This document shows, in pieces, positions 32,874-42,620 of a stretch of 64,000 bases of DNA (its first letter is position 1; each line of letters opens with the position of its first letter). The notes beneath the pieces were generated by a model. That model was not told the DNA's origin. It was given only the letters and a program-made list of their open reading frames with translations, and did not search any database. Origin of the DNA: CBDDLD01 sp965230605 (GTDB lineage: Bacteria; Bacteroidota; Bacteroidia; Flavobacteriales; Flavobacteriaceae); contig CBDDLD010000004.1 of the NCBI GenBank assembly GCA_965230605.1, positions 1,860,001-1,924,000 of the forward strand, in the 5' to 3' direction. Position numbers and translations under genes: made by a program.

Positions 32874-33476
32874 ATGAACTTTTTAGCCCATATATTTCTT
32901 TCCGGCGATCATGAACTAATTACCCTTGGAAACTTTGTTGCCGATGGGATAAGAGGAAAAAAATACAAAGACTATCCCGTCGAAATGCAAGTGGGTATTT
33001 TACTCCATAGAGAAATAGATACATTCACCGATGCACATCCTATAGTGAGGCAAAGCACCAAGCGCTTACATAAAAACTACAGCCACTATAGCGGTGTTAT
33101 TGTAGACATTTTCTATGATCATTTTTTGGCTAAGAATTGGAATGATTATGAAACAGAAAACTTGGAAAGCTACGTTCAAAATTTCTATAAAAGTATAGAA
33201 GATCATTTTGATCTTATGCCAAAGCGTTTTAAAGATCTAACACCCCATATGATCAATGGGGATTGGTTATATAGTTATAGAACCATTGAGGGCATTCAAA
33301 AGGTATTAAATGGTATGAATCGGAGAACGGGCAATAAGTCCAAAATGAATGAAGCTACAAAAGAACTACATCAATATTATACAGAGTTTGAAAATGAATT
33401 TAAAGCATTTTTCGAACTCTTAATTCAGCATAGTAGCGAAGTCAAAGCGCGACTCATTAAAGCATACAATATATGA
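32874..33476 (+). CDS. Acyl carrier protein phosphodiesterase (AcpH-like)
   Basis: The 200-residue protein matches the AcpH family (DUF479): NFLAHIFLSG at the N-terminus, ILLHREIDTFTDAHP with its conserved histidine and aspartates, and IVDIFYDHFLAKNW. These enzymes remove the 4'-phosphopantetheine group from ACP. It is divergent from glmM and overlaps the ggt gene by 4 bp (ATGA), suggesting co-transcription. Confidence 0.85.
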   Translation: MNFLAHIFLSGDHELITLGNFVADGIRGKKYKDYPVEMQVGILLHREIDTFTDAHPIVRQSTKRLHKNYSHYSGVIVDIFYDHFLAKNWNDYETENLESYVQNFYKSIEDHFDLMPKRFKDLTPHMINGDWLYSYRTIEGIQKVLNGMNRRTGNKSKMNEATKELHQYYTEFENEFKAFFELLIQHSSEVKARLIKAYNI

Positions 33477-35179
33477 TAAGACAATACCTATACCTCATTG
33501 TATTGGTCTTTACAGTCATTGGCTGTAAAAAAGGCAACATCCCATCTGAACCTAAGACAGAAAAAAGAGGTTTAATTTCTAAGAATGCCATGGTGGTTAG
33601 CGCCCGAAAAGAAGCTTCCGAGATTGGAATTCAGATATTAAAACAAGGAGGTAATGCTTTTGATGCTATGATGGCTACCGAAATGGCCTTAGCAGTGGCA
33701 TACCCTTATGCAGGAAATTTGGGAGGTGGTGGATTTATGATCTATCGCTTAAATGACGGAGAAATAGGCGCGCTGGATTACAGAGAAAAAGCACCTTTAG
33801 CTGCATCAAAGGATATGTACCTAGATGCTGATGGCAATATCATTAAGAATAAGAGCACCGTTGGGGCCTTGGCCATTGGAGTTCCCGGAACTATAGCAGG
33901 CATTTTTGAAGCACAACAACGCTTTGGAAAATTAAGTATAAAAGACATTCTTCAACCTGTGATTGAGCTAGCTAATAAAGGCTATGTCATTACAGAACAG
34001 CAACAAAAGCGATTCAACAATTATGATAGCATCTTTAAAGCAGTGAATCGTAAAGACATATTATTCGGAACCACCTCCCAAGCTGGTGATACTATTGCTA
34101 ACCCTAGTTTAGCAAAAACTTTAGAACGTATTGCTAACAATGGTCGTGATGAGTTCTACAAAGGTGAAACAGCAAAAATGCTTGTGGCGTTTTTACAATC
34201 GCATGGAAGTATTATTACGCTTGAAGACCTATCAAAGTATGAGGCTAAGTGGAGAGACCCTATCATATTTCAGTATAATGATCTAAGAATAATTTCTATG
34301 TCTCCACCGTCTTCAGGAGGTATTTGTTTGAATCAGATCATGACCATGATAGAGCCCTTTGATTTAGAGGACTATGGCCATAATAGCTTAAAAACCATTC
34401 AGGTATTAGTGGAAGCTGAAAAAAGAGCTTATGCGGACCGCAGTTATTATTTAGGGGATCCGGATTTTGTAGACATTCCAACAGAAACACTTACCAGCTC
34501 ATTGTACTTGCAGGAACGCATGTCTGATTTTTCTTTTGATAAACCTACACCCGTAGATAGCATATCTCATGGGGGAATTGTTGGCTATGAAAGTGAAGAA
34601 ACCACCCACTACTCTATTGTAGATCAGTACGGAAATGCCTTAGCAGTAACCACCACACTCAATGGCGGTTATGGCTCTAAACTTTACGCCGATGACCTCG
34701 GTTTCTTTTTGAATAATGAGATGGATGACTTTAGCAGTAAACCCGGCGTCCCAAATTATTATGGTCTCATTGGTGCAGAAGCCAATAGTATAGCTCCTGA
34801 AAAACGTATGTTAAGTTCCATGACACCTACTATTGTTGAAAAAGACAATCAGTTACTGATGACTCTGGGCACACCCGGTGGCTCAACTATAATCACTTCA
34901 GTATTACAAACTATTTTAAATGTGGAGGAGTTCGGTTTAACCATGCAAGAAGCTGTAAATGCACCACGATTCCATAACCAATGGTTACCTGATGAAATCC
35001 GAATGGAACCTAACAGTTTCGATAAAGACATTATCAAGCAATTAGAAGCCTTAGGCTACAAAATCAATGAAAAACGCTCACCAATTATAGGAAAGGTTGA
35101 TGGTATTCTCATACTAGAAGATGGGCGTCTAGAAGGCGGTGCAGACCGTCGTGGTGATGACACTGCTGTAGGCTACTAA
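33473..35179 (+). CDS. ggt: Gamma-glutamyltransferase lipoprotein
   Basis: The 568-residue protein begins with a lipoprotein signal (VIGC) and has the GGT landmarks: MVVSARKEASEIGIQILKQGGNAFDA, 'GNLGGGGFMIYR', and the autoprocessing/nucleophile site at T377 in EETTHYSIVDQYGNALAVTT, followed by the GTPGGSTI loop near residue 460. It hydrolyses or transfers the gamma-glutamyl group of glutathione in the periplasm. It overlaps the ACP phosphodiesterase gene. Confidence 0.93.
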   Translation: MIRQYLYLIVLVFTVIGCKKGNIPSEPKTEKRGLISKNAMVVSARKEASEIGIQILKQGGNAFDAMMATEMALAVAYPYAGNLGGGGFMIYRLNDGEIGALDYREKAPLAASKDMYLDADGNIIKNKSTVGALAIGVPGTIAGIFEAQQRFGKLSIKDILQPVIELANKGYVITEQQQKRFNNYDSIFKAVNRKDILFGTTSQAGDTIANPSLAKTLERIANNGRDEFYKGETAKMLVAFLQSHGSIITLEDLSKYEAKWRDPIIFQYNDLRIISMSPPSSGGICLNQIMTMIEPFDLEDYGHNSLKTIQVLVEAEKRAYADRSYYLGDPDFVDIPTETLTSSLYLQERMSDFSFDKPTPVDSISHGGIVGYESEETTHYSIVDQYGNALAVTTTLNGGYGSKLYADDLGFFLNNEMDDFSSKPGVPNYYGLIGAEANSIAPEKRMLSSMTPTIVEKDNQLLMTLGTPGGSTIITSVLQTILNVEEFGLTMQEAVNAPRFHNQWLPDEIRMEPNSFDKDIIKQLEALGYKINEKRSPIIGKVDGILILEDGRLEGGADRRGDDTAVGY

Positions 35180-35238
35180 GAATTCGTATCTTTAATGTCC
35201 AAAACTAAAATATCCTAACAACCAAAATATAAAACAAC

Positions 35239-38200
35239 ATGAAGTATGCATTATCCGTGGTAGCGTTCATGGCGACGCTCTGCATCTCAGCACAAGGCAC
35301 AAAGCTGTTACGTCAGCCCACTTTATCGAATAATGAAGTGGTTTTTGTTTACGCCAATGACTTATGGAAAGCCCCTCTAACCGGAGGAACAGCAGTACGA
35401 TTAACAAGTGATGATGGCTATGAGTTCAGTCCACATTTCTCTAATGATGGTAGCACCATTGCTTTTTCAGCACAATATGATGGCAATCTCGATGTTTACA
35501 CCATCCCTGCATCAGGTGGTGAACCAAAACGCCTTACCTATCACCCAAGTGGAGATATCGTCCAAGGTTGGACTCCGGAGGGTGATGTACTCTTTAGATC
35601 AAGTAGAGAGGGCAGACCGACTCAAACCAACAAGTTCTTTTCGGTATCACCAAAAGGTGGATTACCAAAAGCTTTAGATATTCCAAGGGCGGCCTTTGGT
35701 GAGATCTCAGCAGATGGGAAACATATTGCCTACACACCTATTACAGGTTGGGATCCGGAATGGCGTAACTACAGAGGTGGTCAGGCCATGCCGATCTGGA
35801 TTGTTGATATGAAAACCAAAGATCTAATCAGGACGCCACAAGTAGATAAGGAAAGACACTTAGACCCTGTATGGCACAATGGTGTGGTGTATTATTTGTC
35901 TGAACGTGATTATACGAGTAATATATGGTCATTCGACCCTAAAACTAAGACCGAAAAGCAAGTGACGTTCCACAAAAAGTTTGATGTCAAATCTTTAGAT
36001 GCTAACGCTAACGGCATTGCTTACGAGCAAGGCGGACAAATCCATTTATTAAATCCGGAAACGGGGGCTTCAAGACCTATCGTGATCACAGTTAAAGCAG
36101 ACCTTAATTTTTCAAGACCGCGTTGGGAAAATGTTAGTGCTAATAACCTATCTAACCCTAACTTATCTCCAAAAGGCAAGCGTGCCATATTCGAATACCG
36201 AGGTGAGATATTCACAGTGCCTAAAGAGAATGGTACATGGAGAAACCTAACCAATTCTCCCGGAGTAGCAGATCGTGCTCCAATCTGGTCACCAAAGGGT
36301 GATCGCATTGCATGGTTCTCTGATGCTAGTGGCGAATATCAAATGGTTATTGCAGATCAGAATGGAGCTAATAAGGAAACGATCAAACTCCCTAACCAAA
36401 CATTCTACTTCCAACCCGATTGGTCTCCGGATGGTAAACACATCGCCTACACGGATACGGATTACAACATCTGGGTTGTGAATCTAGAAACTAAAAAAGC
36501 GGTAAAAGCAGATACGGATAGTTACGCACATCCTAATAGAGCCATGAATCCTGTTTGGTCTCCAGACAGTAAATGGATTGCTTATGCTAAGCAAAATAAG
36601 AGTCATTTCAAGTCTGTATTTGCCTATAATGTAGATACTAAGAAAGTGATTCAAGTCACTGACCCTATTGCTGATGCCATATCACCGGTATGGGATGCTT
36701 CAGGAAAATATCTATATACGCTTGCGAGTACCAACTATGGTTTACAAAGTGGTTGGTTAGATATGAGTTCTTATGATCCTCAAGTGACGAGAAGTCTTTA
36801 TACTATAGTGTTAAGTGCCTCTGGTGAAGCTCCTAACCTACCAAAGACTGATGAAGAAGAAACAAAATCTAAAGAAAGTGGTAATGGTGATGAGAAAAAG
36901 AAAGATGATAAATCAGTAACGGTTACCATTGATGAAAATGGCCTATTTGATAGAGCCATAGCTATGACATTACCATCGCGTAATTATGTTGCACTTATAA
37001 AAGGTCCAAAACACCATGTCTTTGTAGCTGAAGCTGTACCAAATACACCCGGACTTAAGATTCACGATTATGACGTTGCCAAGCAAAAAGCTACGGATTA
37101 TGCTAAAGGCGTATCGCAAATGGTGGCTTCAGAAGATCGTAATTCTGTACTCATCTATCAAAATAGAAGTTGGGTGTTGAACAGTAGTAAATCACCTGTA
37201 AAACCAGGAAAAGGAAGACTGAAAACCAACCTTAAGATAAAGCTAGACCCTAAAGCAGAGTACCATCAAATCTTTAAAGAAGGTTGGCGATTTATGAGAG
37301 ACTTCTTATACGTTGATAATGTACATGGTGCACCATGGGATGATGTTTACAAATGGTACTCCCCATGGATCAACCACGTGAGACACCGTACCGACCTTAA
37401 CTATGTTGTCGATATCATGAGTGGTGAAGTTGCTATTGGACACTCCTATGTTTCAGGAGGTGATATGCCAAATCTCGATTTTGTACCTGTAGGTTTATTA
37501 GGTTGTGACCTTGAAGCCTCAAAAGGCTATTATCAAATTACTAAGATCTATGGTGGTGAACGCTGGAACCCTAACCTAAATGCACCTCTGGCATTACCAG
37601 GTATAGATGTGAATGAAGGCGACTATTTATTAGCGATCAATGGACAAGAATTGACTTCTGATATTAATCCGTATAGTCTACTAGAGCAAACTTCAGGACG
37701 CAATATTACAATTACCGTAAATGATAAAGCATCAATGACAGATTCCAGAACCGTTCTGGTGAAACCTATTGGTAACGAACGTGGTCTAAGAACCATCGAC
37801 TGGGTAGAAAGCAATCGTCGTAAAGTCGACGAAATGTCTAATGGTAAATTGGCTTATATCTACGTGCCTAATACTGGTGGTGGCGGATTCACATCGTTCA
37901 ACCGCTATTATTTTTCTCAGCAGGACAAGAAAGGTGCTGTAATTGATGAGCGTAACAATGGTGGTGGATCAGCAGCAGACTATATGATCGATATCATGTC
38001 GAGAGAACTCTTCGGATACTTTAACAGTAAAGCTAACGACAACCGTCCATGGACAACACCAATGGCCGGTATTTGGGGTCCAAAAGTAATGCTGATCAAT
38101 GAGCGCGCAGGCTCTGGTGGTGACCTTTTACCTTACATGTTTAAAATGAAAAACATCGGACCACTTATCGGTACCAGAACCTGGGGTGGGCTCGTAGGAA

Positions 38201-38481
38201 CATGGGACACACCACGCTTTATAGACGGTGGTCGTATGGTAGCACCTCGTGGTGGATTCTATGATGTTAACGGCCAATGGGCTGTTGAAGGTGAAGGTAT
38301 CGCTCCGGATATTGAAGTAATACAAGAGCCTAAGCAAACTGTCCAAGGGAATGACCCTCAGTTAGAACGCGCTGTTAGAGAGGCACTAGAGCTCCTTAAA
38401 AAAGAAGAGTTCCAGTTAAAACCTGAACCGGCACCTCCTATTCGCTGGAAACGCCCTAAAGGCTATAAAAACGATAAGTAA
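35239..38481 (+). CDS. Tricorn-like S41-family protease
   Basis: The 1080-residue secreted protein has a signal peptide, two beta-propeller-like halves built from TolB/WD-type repeats (e.g. APIWSPKGDRIAWFSD, QPDWSPDGKHIAYTD), a PDZ-like segment (about 790-840) and a C-terminal S41 peptidase core: KGAVIDERNNGGG and the nucleophile region NERAGSGGDLLPYM (about residue 960). This is the tricorn arrangement, a peptide-degrading complex. It sits in a row of peptide-handling genes, ggt before it and an ATP-grasp gene 3 bp after it. Confidence 0.9.
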   Translation: MKYALSVVAFMATLCISAQGTKLLRQPTLSNNEVVFVYANDLWKAPLTGGTAVRLTSDDGYEFSPHFSNDGSTIAFSAQYDGNLDVYTIPASGGEPKRLTYHPSGDIVQGWTPEGDVLFRSSREGRPTQTNKFFSVSPKGGLPKALDIPRAAFGEISADGKHIAYTPITGWDPEWRNYRGGQAMPIWIVDMKTKDLIRTPQVDKERHLDPVWHNGVVYYLSERDYTSNIWSFDPKTKTEKQVTFHKKFDVKSLDANANGIAYEQGGQIHLLNPETGASRPIVITVKADLNFSRPRWENVSANNLSNPNLSPKGKRAIFEYRGEIFTVPKENGTWRNLTNSPGVADRAPIWSPKGDRIAWFSDASGEYQMVIADQNGANKETIKLPNQTFYFQPDWSPDGKHIAYTDTDYNIWVVNLETKKAVKADTDSYAHPNRAMNPVWSPDSKWIAYAKQNKSHFKSVFAYNVDTKKVIQVTDPIADAISPVWDASGKYLYTLASTNYGLQSGWLDMSSYDPQVTRSLYTIVLSASGEAPNLPKTDEEETKSKESGNGDEKKKDDKSVTVTIDENGLFDRAIAMTLPSRNYVALIKGPKHHVFVAEAVPNTPGLKIHDYDVAKQKATDYAKGVSQMVASEDRNSVLIYQNRSWVLNSSKSPVKPGKGRLKTNLKIKLDPKAEYHQIFKEGWRFMRDFLYVDNVHGAPWDDVYKWYSPWINHVRHRTDLNYVVDIMSGEVAIGHSYVSGGDMPNLDFVPVGLLGCDLEASKGYYQITKIYGGERWNPNLNAPLALPGIDVNEGDYLLAINGQELTSDINPYSLLEQTSGRNITITVNDKASMTDSRTVLVKPIGNERGLRTIDWVESNRRKVDEMSNGKLAYIYVPNTGGGGFTSFNRYYFSQQDKKGAVIDERNNGGGSAADYMIDIMSRELFGYFNSKANDNRPWTTPMAGIWGPKVMLINERAGSGGDLLPYMFKMKNIGPLIGTRTWGGLVGTWDTPRFIDGGRMVAPRGGFYDVNGQWAVEGEGIAPDIEVIQEPKQTVQGNDPQLERAVREALELLKKEEFQLKPEPAPPIRWKRPKGYKNDK

Positions 38482-38484
38482 TAC

Positions 38485-39390
38485 ATGAAACTACTGGATG
38501 TTGTAATCCTAACGGATCATCGCTATTTAAAGGATAGCGATGATCCATATAAACATAATGTCTTTCTTGAAGACCAACTCGTAGCCGAAGCACTTAAAGA
38601 AAAAGGGCTTGTTATAGATCGAAAAGCATGGGATGATTCCAATATGGATTGGAGTAGCACTAGAGCTATCCTATTCAGAACAACCTGGGATTATTTTGAT
38701 CGCTTCGATGAATTTTCCGATTGGCTAAGTCGTGTGTCGCAAGAAACCCTATTGATCAATTCAGAGCAGCTCATACGCTGGAGCATCGATAAGCATTACC
38801 TCATAGACCTTAAAAATCAAGCCGTGCATATTGCTGAAACGCTATTCATCGAAATCGGAACGTCGACCACGCTCAAAGCACTTCATGAACAAATGGGCTG
38901 GACACATACCGTTTTAAAACCTTGTATTTCGGGAGCTGCACGACATACCTATAAGCTAGATAAGGAGAATATAGAAGCACATGAAGCCGTATTTAAAACC
39001 TTGATCCAACAGGAAGCAATGATGCTTCAGCCCTTTCAATATCAAATTGTAGAACAGGGTGAAGTGTCCATGATGGTTTTCAATGGCACCTTCACGCATG
39101 CCATTCTTAAAAAAGCCAAGGCAGGTGATTTTAGAGTTCAAGATGATTTTGGCGGCTCTGTACATGACTATACACCAACCCAAGAAGAGATTGTATTTTC
39201 TGAACAAGCAGTTAAGGCTTGTCCTGAGTTACCATTATATGCAAGAGTTGATATATTTACAGACAATTCGGGTAAATTAGCAGTATCCGAATTAGAGCTC
39301 ATTGAACCTGAGCTCTGGTTTAGGAACTGTAAGGATGCAGCACATGAGCTCGCTAAAGGCATTGCAGCACATTTAAACACACTAGTATAA
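38485..39390 (+). CDS. ATP-grasp domain protein (RimK/glutathione-synthetase-like)
   Basis: The 301-residue protein has the layout of an ATP-grasp enzyme: an N-terminal pre-grasp domain (DVVILTDHRYLKDSDDPYKH), then WTHTVLKPCISGAARHTYKL, where the lysine and glycine-rich turn bind ATP, and VSELELIEPELWFR near the end, with acidic metal ligands. Such enzymes join a carboxylate to an amine; the substrate is unknown. It follows the tricorn-like gene at 3 bp. Confidence 0.8.
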   Translation: MKLLDVVILTDHRYLKDSDDPYKHNVFLEDQLVAEALKEKGLVIDRKAWDDSNMDWSSTRAILFRTTWDYFDRFDEFSDWLSRVSQETLLINSEQLIRWSIDKHYLIDLKNQAVHIAETLFIEIGTSTTLKALHEQMGWTHTVLKPCISGAARHTYKLDKENIEAHEAVFKTLIQQEAMMLQPFQYQIVEQGEVSMMVFNGTFTHAILKKAKAGDFRVQDDFGGSVHDYTPTQEEIVFSEQAVKACPELPLYARVDIFTDNSGKLAVSELELIEPELWFRNCKDAAHELAKGIAAHLNTLV

Positions 39391-39400
39391 ATTAAAAGAG

Positions 39401-40126
39401 ATGGCAAAGAAGTCAAGAGCTAAACGTATTTTAAAGATCATAGGCGGTGTCATCATTTTCTTTACACTCCCTTCCCTATTGTTTTTTGGTTTCCTGTACC
39501 TCAAATACGATGAAGATCTACCCACAGGCCAACAAGGCATTGAAGCTGATGCATTGGCTCAAAAGATGCTCAATGTACTAGATCATGATGCCTACAAAGC
39601 CACAGATTATATTGAATGGACCTACGAGAACCGCCATCATTTTAAATGGTTCAAATCTGAAGATCGCTGTGAAGTGTATTGGAAAGATTTTAAGGTAAAT
39701 CTCGATCTTAAAAACCTAAGCAATTCTAATGTTTTTGTTGCTGATCAAAGTTATAATGGTGTGGAAAAACAAAAACTCATTGAAAAAGCTGAAGCCTATT
39801 TTAATAACGATTCCTTTTGGGTAGTAGCACCTTACAAAGTCTTTGATCCCGGAACCGAACGTCGATTAGTTACTACCGAAGCTGGTAAAAAAGCACTACT
39901 GGTTACCTACACCAAAGGTGGTACAACACCAGGCGACTCATACCTTTGGCATTTAGACGATACCGGTAAACCTGAAGGTTATCAGATGTGGGTGGATATT
40001 CTGCCTATACAAGGGCTGTACTCCAGTTGGAGCGATTGGACCACCACGGAAAGCGGCGCACAATTACCAACCTTTCATAAGCTGTTGTTCTTAGGCTTAC
40101 AGATTGATGGATTAAAAGGGCAATAA
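39401..40126 (+). CDS. Membrane-anchored protein of unknown function
   Basis: The 241-residue protein starts with a basic N-terminus and a single membrane segment (IIGGVIIFFTLPSLLFFGFLYL), then a soluble, mostly beta domain facing the periplasm (e.g. NRHHFKWFKSEDRCEVYWKD, 'LLVTYTKGGTTPGDSYLWHLD'). I recognise no family, though related proteins appear in flavobacterial genomes. It follows the ATP-grasp gene by 10 bp and may belong to its transcript. Confidence 0.6.
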   Translation: MAKKSRAKRILKIIGGVIIFFTLPSLLFFGFLYLKYDEDLPTGQQGIEADALAQKMLNVLDHDAYKATDYIEWTYENRHHFKWFKSEDRCEVYWKDFKVNLDLKNLSNSNVFVADQSYNGVEKQKLIEKAEAYFNNDSFWVVAPYKVFDPGTERRLVTTEAGKKALLVTYTKGGTTPGDSYLWHLDDTGKPEGYQMWVDILPIQGLYSSWSDWTTTESGAQLPTFHKLLFLGLQIDGLKGQ

Positions 40127-40147
40127 CAATCTTTATAATGAAAGTAT

Positions 40148-40417
40148 ATGCAAGAATTAAAAAGGTATTGGCTTGAATTCGATAATAGAGAAAAACTTCC
40201 TACTGGATTAATTCTAGGTTGTGGGATTACAGCATACAATCGTGATGATGTTCTTTTAATATTAAAAAAAAATGTTTTTAAAAAAGATAGTATCTGTAAT
40301 CCGATATTAATAATCGAGAATGTAAATATAAGTAATTTAGACCAGAATCATGTTATACCAAATATGTTACCTTCAAGTAACAGAGGTGTTTGGTTTCCTA
40401 TGGGTTATAATAACTAA
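40148..40417 (+). CDS. Orphan small protein, immunity-protein-like pattern
   Basis: The 89-residue protein has a compact alpha/beta pattern with GCGITAYNRDDVLLILKKNVF, ILIIENVNISNLDQNHVIPNM and RGVWFPMGY. This layout recalls small immunity-type proteins found near polymorphic toxins, but I cannot name a family. It is more A+T-rich than its neighbours and is followed 8 bp later by another small orphan gene. No toxin gene is seen nearby. Confidence 0.5.
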   Translation: MQELKRYWLEFDNREKLPTGLILGCGITAYNRDDVLLILKKNVFKKDSICNPILIIENVNISNLDQNHVIPNMLPSSNRGVWFPMGYNN

Positions 40418-40425
40418 TTATTACT

Positions 40426-40695
40426 ATGAAATATAAAAACCAGCTGATTTATATTATTGAACAAGTTTTAAACTATAGAGATGATAAACAATTAGACATA
40501 GACGAATTTTTCATGGAAATACATGAAAAACATGGTTCTGCAATATTTGAAAGTGATGATTATTTGGGGGTATTATATACATTCTTGGATTTTATCATTG
40601 ATGCAAAAAATCATTCATTTAAAAATTTATCAATAAACCCATACTACAGCTACGAGTCAGGTATTAATGATTTGAATACAGTATTAATGATTTGA
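40426..40695 (+). CDS. Small orphan gene truncated by a 20-bp tandem duplication
   Basis: The present frame encodes 89 residues ending ...GINDLNTVLMI. The last codons lie in a perfect 20-bp tandem duplication (40661-40680 and 40681-40700). With one copy removed, the frame would continue past the stop through about 22 further residues (IALKNDSLKSDHEIFILWRK..., to a TAG at 40779-40781). The gene is therefore probably frameshifted rather than naturally short. The protein is helical and unrecognised; as with the gene before it, it may be part of a small toxin-immunity-like insertion. Confidence 0.55.
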   Translation: MKYKNQLIYIIEQVLNYRDDKQLDIDEFFMEIHEKHGSAIFESDDYLGVLYTFLDFIIDAKNHSFKNLSINPYYSYESGINDLNTVLMI

Positions 40696-40708
40696 ATACA
40701 GTATTAAT
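40661..40708. repeat. 20-bp tandem duplication with third partial copy
   Basis: Two identical 20-bp units, beginning GTATTAATGA and ending TTTGAATACA, lie at 40661-40680 and 40681-40700, followed by an 8-bp partial third copy (GTATTAAT). The original sequence would have had GTATTAAT twice, 20 bp apart, which is a classic slippage site. As 20 is not a multiple of three, the duplication changes the reading frame of the gene at 40426. Confidence 0.9.
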
Positions 40709-40870
40709 TGCCTTAAAAAATGATTCTCTTAAATCAGATCATGAGATTTTCATTCTTTGGAGAAAATTATTCTTGAAATAGGCTCCATCTCATTTTAGCA
40801 TTTTTTTAAATCCATAAACTACTAACAAATAAGCCGTAGCGTTTATATTTGTAGCTTCAAATTAAGACCT

Positions 40871-42619
40871 ATGGCCCAAGACAAAGGATTTGAGAGCAAT
40901 GCTTTAATAGACCGACTTCCAAAACATCTGAAGCAATTCATAAAACCTCAAGACTATGAGGATTACACGCCTATAAACCAAGCGGTGTGGCGTTATGTAA
41001 TGCGTAAGAATGTGGACTATTTGGCTAAGGTCGCTCACGAATCTTATGTGGATGGATTGGCACAAACGGGTATTGAGATCGATCAGATTCCAAGCATGTA
41101 TGGTATGAACCGTATCCTTAAAAAGATCGGCTGGGCAGCTGTTGCAGTGGATGGCTTTATACCACCTAATGCCTTTATGGAGTTTCAAGCCTATAAGGTT
41201 TTAGTGATTGCTTCAGACATTCGACAATTAGAAAATATTCAATACACGCCTGCACCAGACATCATTCATGAGGCAGCAGGGCATGCACCAATTATTGCGA
41301 ATCCGGATTATGCGGAATATTTAAGACGTTTGGGAGATCTTGGTGCTAAGGCCATTCTATCGCGTCATGATATAGACCTCTATGAAGCAGTGCGTAAGCT
41401 CTCTATACTCAAAGAAGCCGAAGGCACGCCTCAAGAAGATATTGATGCTGCTACCAAAGCCGTAGAAGTACTTCAAAATATGGAAGTAGAGCCTTCCGAA
41501 ATGTCACAAATAAGAAACCTGCAATGGTGGAGTGTTGAATACGGTCTTATAGGGACTACTGACGACCCTAAAATTTATGGTGCCGGACTACTTTCATCCA
41601 TAGGTGAAAGTAAATGGTGTATGCAAAATTCAGTAGCCAAACTCCCCTATTCTATTGATGCTGCGGAACAAAGCTTTGATATTAGCCAACCGCAACCACA
41701 ACTCTATGTGACCCCTGATTTCTCCTATTTGATGGAGGTATTGGAAGAATTTGCAGAAACCTTGAGCTTGAGAAAAGGTGGTAGCAATGGCGTTCAAAAG
41801 CTGATCGATTCTAATATGGTAGGTACCATAGAATTAAGTACCGGATTACAGATCTCCGGGAAGTTTTCGAGAGTCATTAAGAATGACAATAATGAGGTGG
41901 TTTATTTCAATACTGAAGGCCCCACAGCATTGGCCTACCGTGAGAAAGAATTAATAGGTCATGGTATCGACAATCACCCGAATGGATTTAGCTCACCACT
42001 AGGAAAACTTAAAAAGATCAACTTGGCTATTGAAGATATGGGACCTTACGACCTTAAAGCCTATAACTTCTATGATGGTAAGTGGTTGTCTTTTGAATAT
42101 GAAAGCGGTGTCACCGTACAAGGGATGAACGTTACTGGGATTAGAAACATTCAGGGAAAACTCATGCTTATCCAATTAGAAGACTGTACGATCACTTATG
42201 GTGATGAAGTGCTCTACAAGCCTGAAGACGGTATCTATGATATGGTGGTTGGGAAAGAGATCATCTCGGCCTTTGCCGGGGCGGCGGATCCGGAATCGTT
42301 TCCAAATCTTTATGAAGCTTCACAAACACTGACCATAAAGCCTGAAAAATCAGAAGCCGCAAAACACTTAGAAAACTTATACCAACAAGTTAGAGATTTA
42401 AGGGAGGGTAATAGTGCAGACGATTCACAATTAAAGACCATTTTTGATCAGATCAAAACCAATTATTCTGAAGATTGGTTATTGGCCATAGAACTGTTTG
42501 AGTTGGCAAAAGATGCAGCTTTAAAAACTGAAATTGAAGCGTATTTACTAGAGCTTGGCAAAGCGTCTCCTAAGCTAGAAACCTTGATTAAAGAAGGTAT
42601 CGAATTAGCAAATAATTAA
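40871..42619 (+). CDS. phhA: Aromatic amino acid hydroxylase (phenylalanine 4-monooxygenase, long form)
   Basis: The N-terminal ~300 residues form the biopterin-dependent hydroxylase: iron ligands H133 and H138 in HEAAGHAP and E223 in WWSVEYGL, with the usual surrounding helices. The remaining ~280 residues form an extra C-terminal domain (about 300-582) typical of the ~580-residue Bacteroidota enzymes and not found in the short proteobacterial form. It converts phenylalanine to tyrosine. It has a TATATTTG box about 25 bp upstream of the ATG. Confidence 0.9.
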   Translation: MAQDKGFESNALIDRLPKHLKQFIKPQDYEDYTPINQAVWRYVMRKNVDYLAKVAHESYVDGLAQTGIEIDQIPSMYGMNRILKKIGWAAVAVDGFIPPNAFMEFQAYKVLVIASDIRQLENIQYTPAPDIIHEAAGHAPIIANPDYAEYLRRLGDLGAKAILSRHDIDLYEAVRKLSILKEAEGTPQEDIDAATKAVEVLQNMEVEPSEMSQIRNLQWWSVEYGLIGTTDDPKIYGAGLLSSIGESKWCMQNSVAKLPYSIDAAEQSFDISQPQPQLYVTPDFSYLMEVLEEFAETLSLRKGGSNGVQKLIDSNMVGTIELSTGLQISGKFSRVIKNDNNEVVYFNTEGPTALAYREKELIGHGIDNHPNGFSSPLGKLKKINLAIEDMGPYDLKAYNFYDGKWLSFEYESGVTVQGMNVTGIRNIQGKLMLIQLEDCTITYGDEVLYKPEDGIYDMVVGKEIISAFAGAADPESFPNLYEASQTLTIKPEKSEAAKHLENLYQQVRDLREGNSADDSQLKTIFDQIKTNYSEDWLLAIELFELAKDAALKTEIEAYLLELGKASPKLETLIKEGIELANN

Positions 42620-42620
42620 T

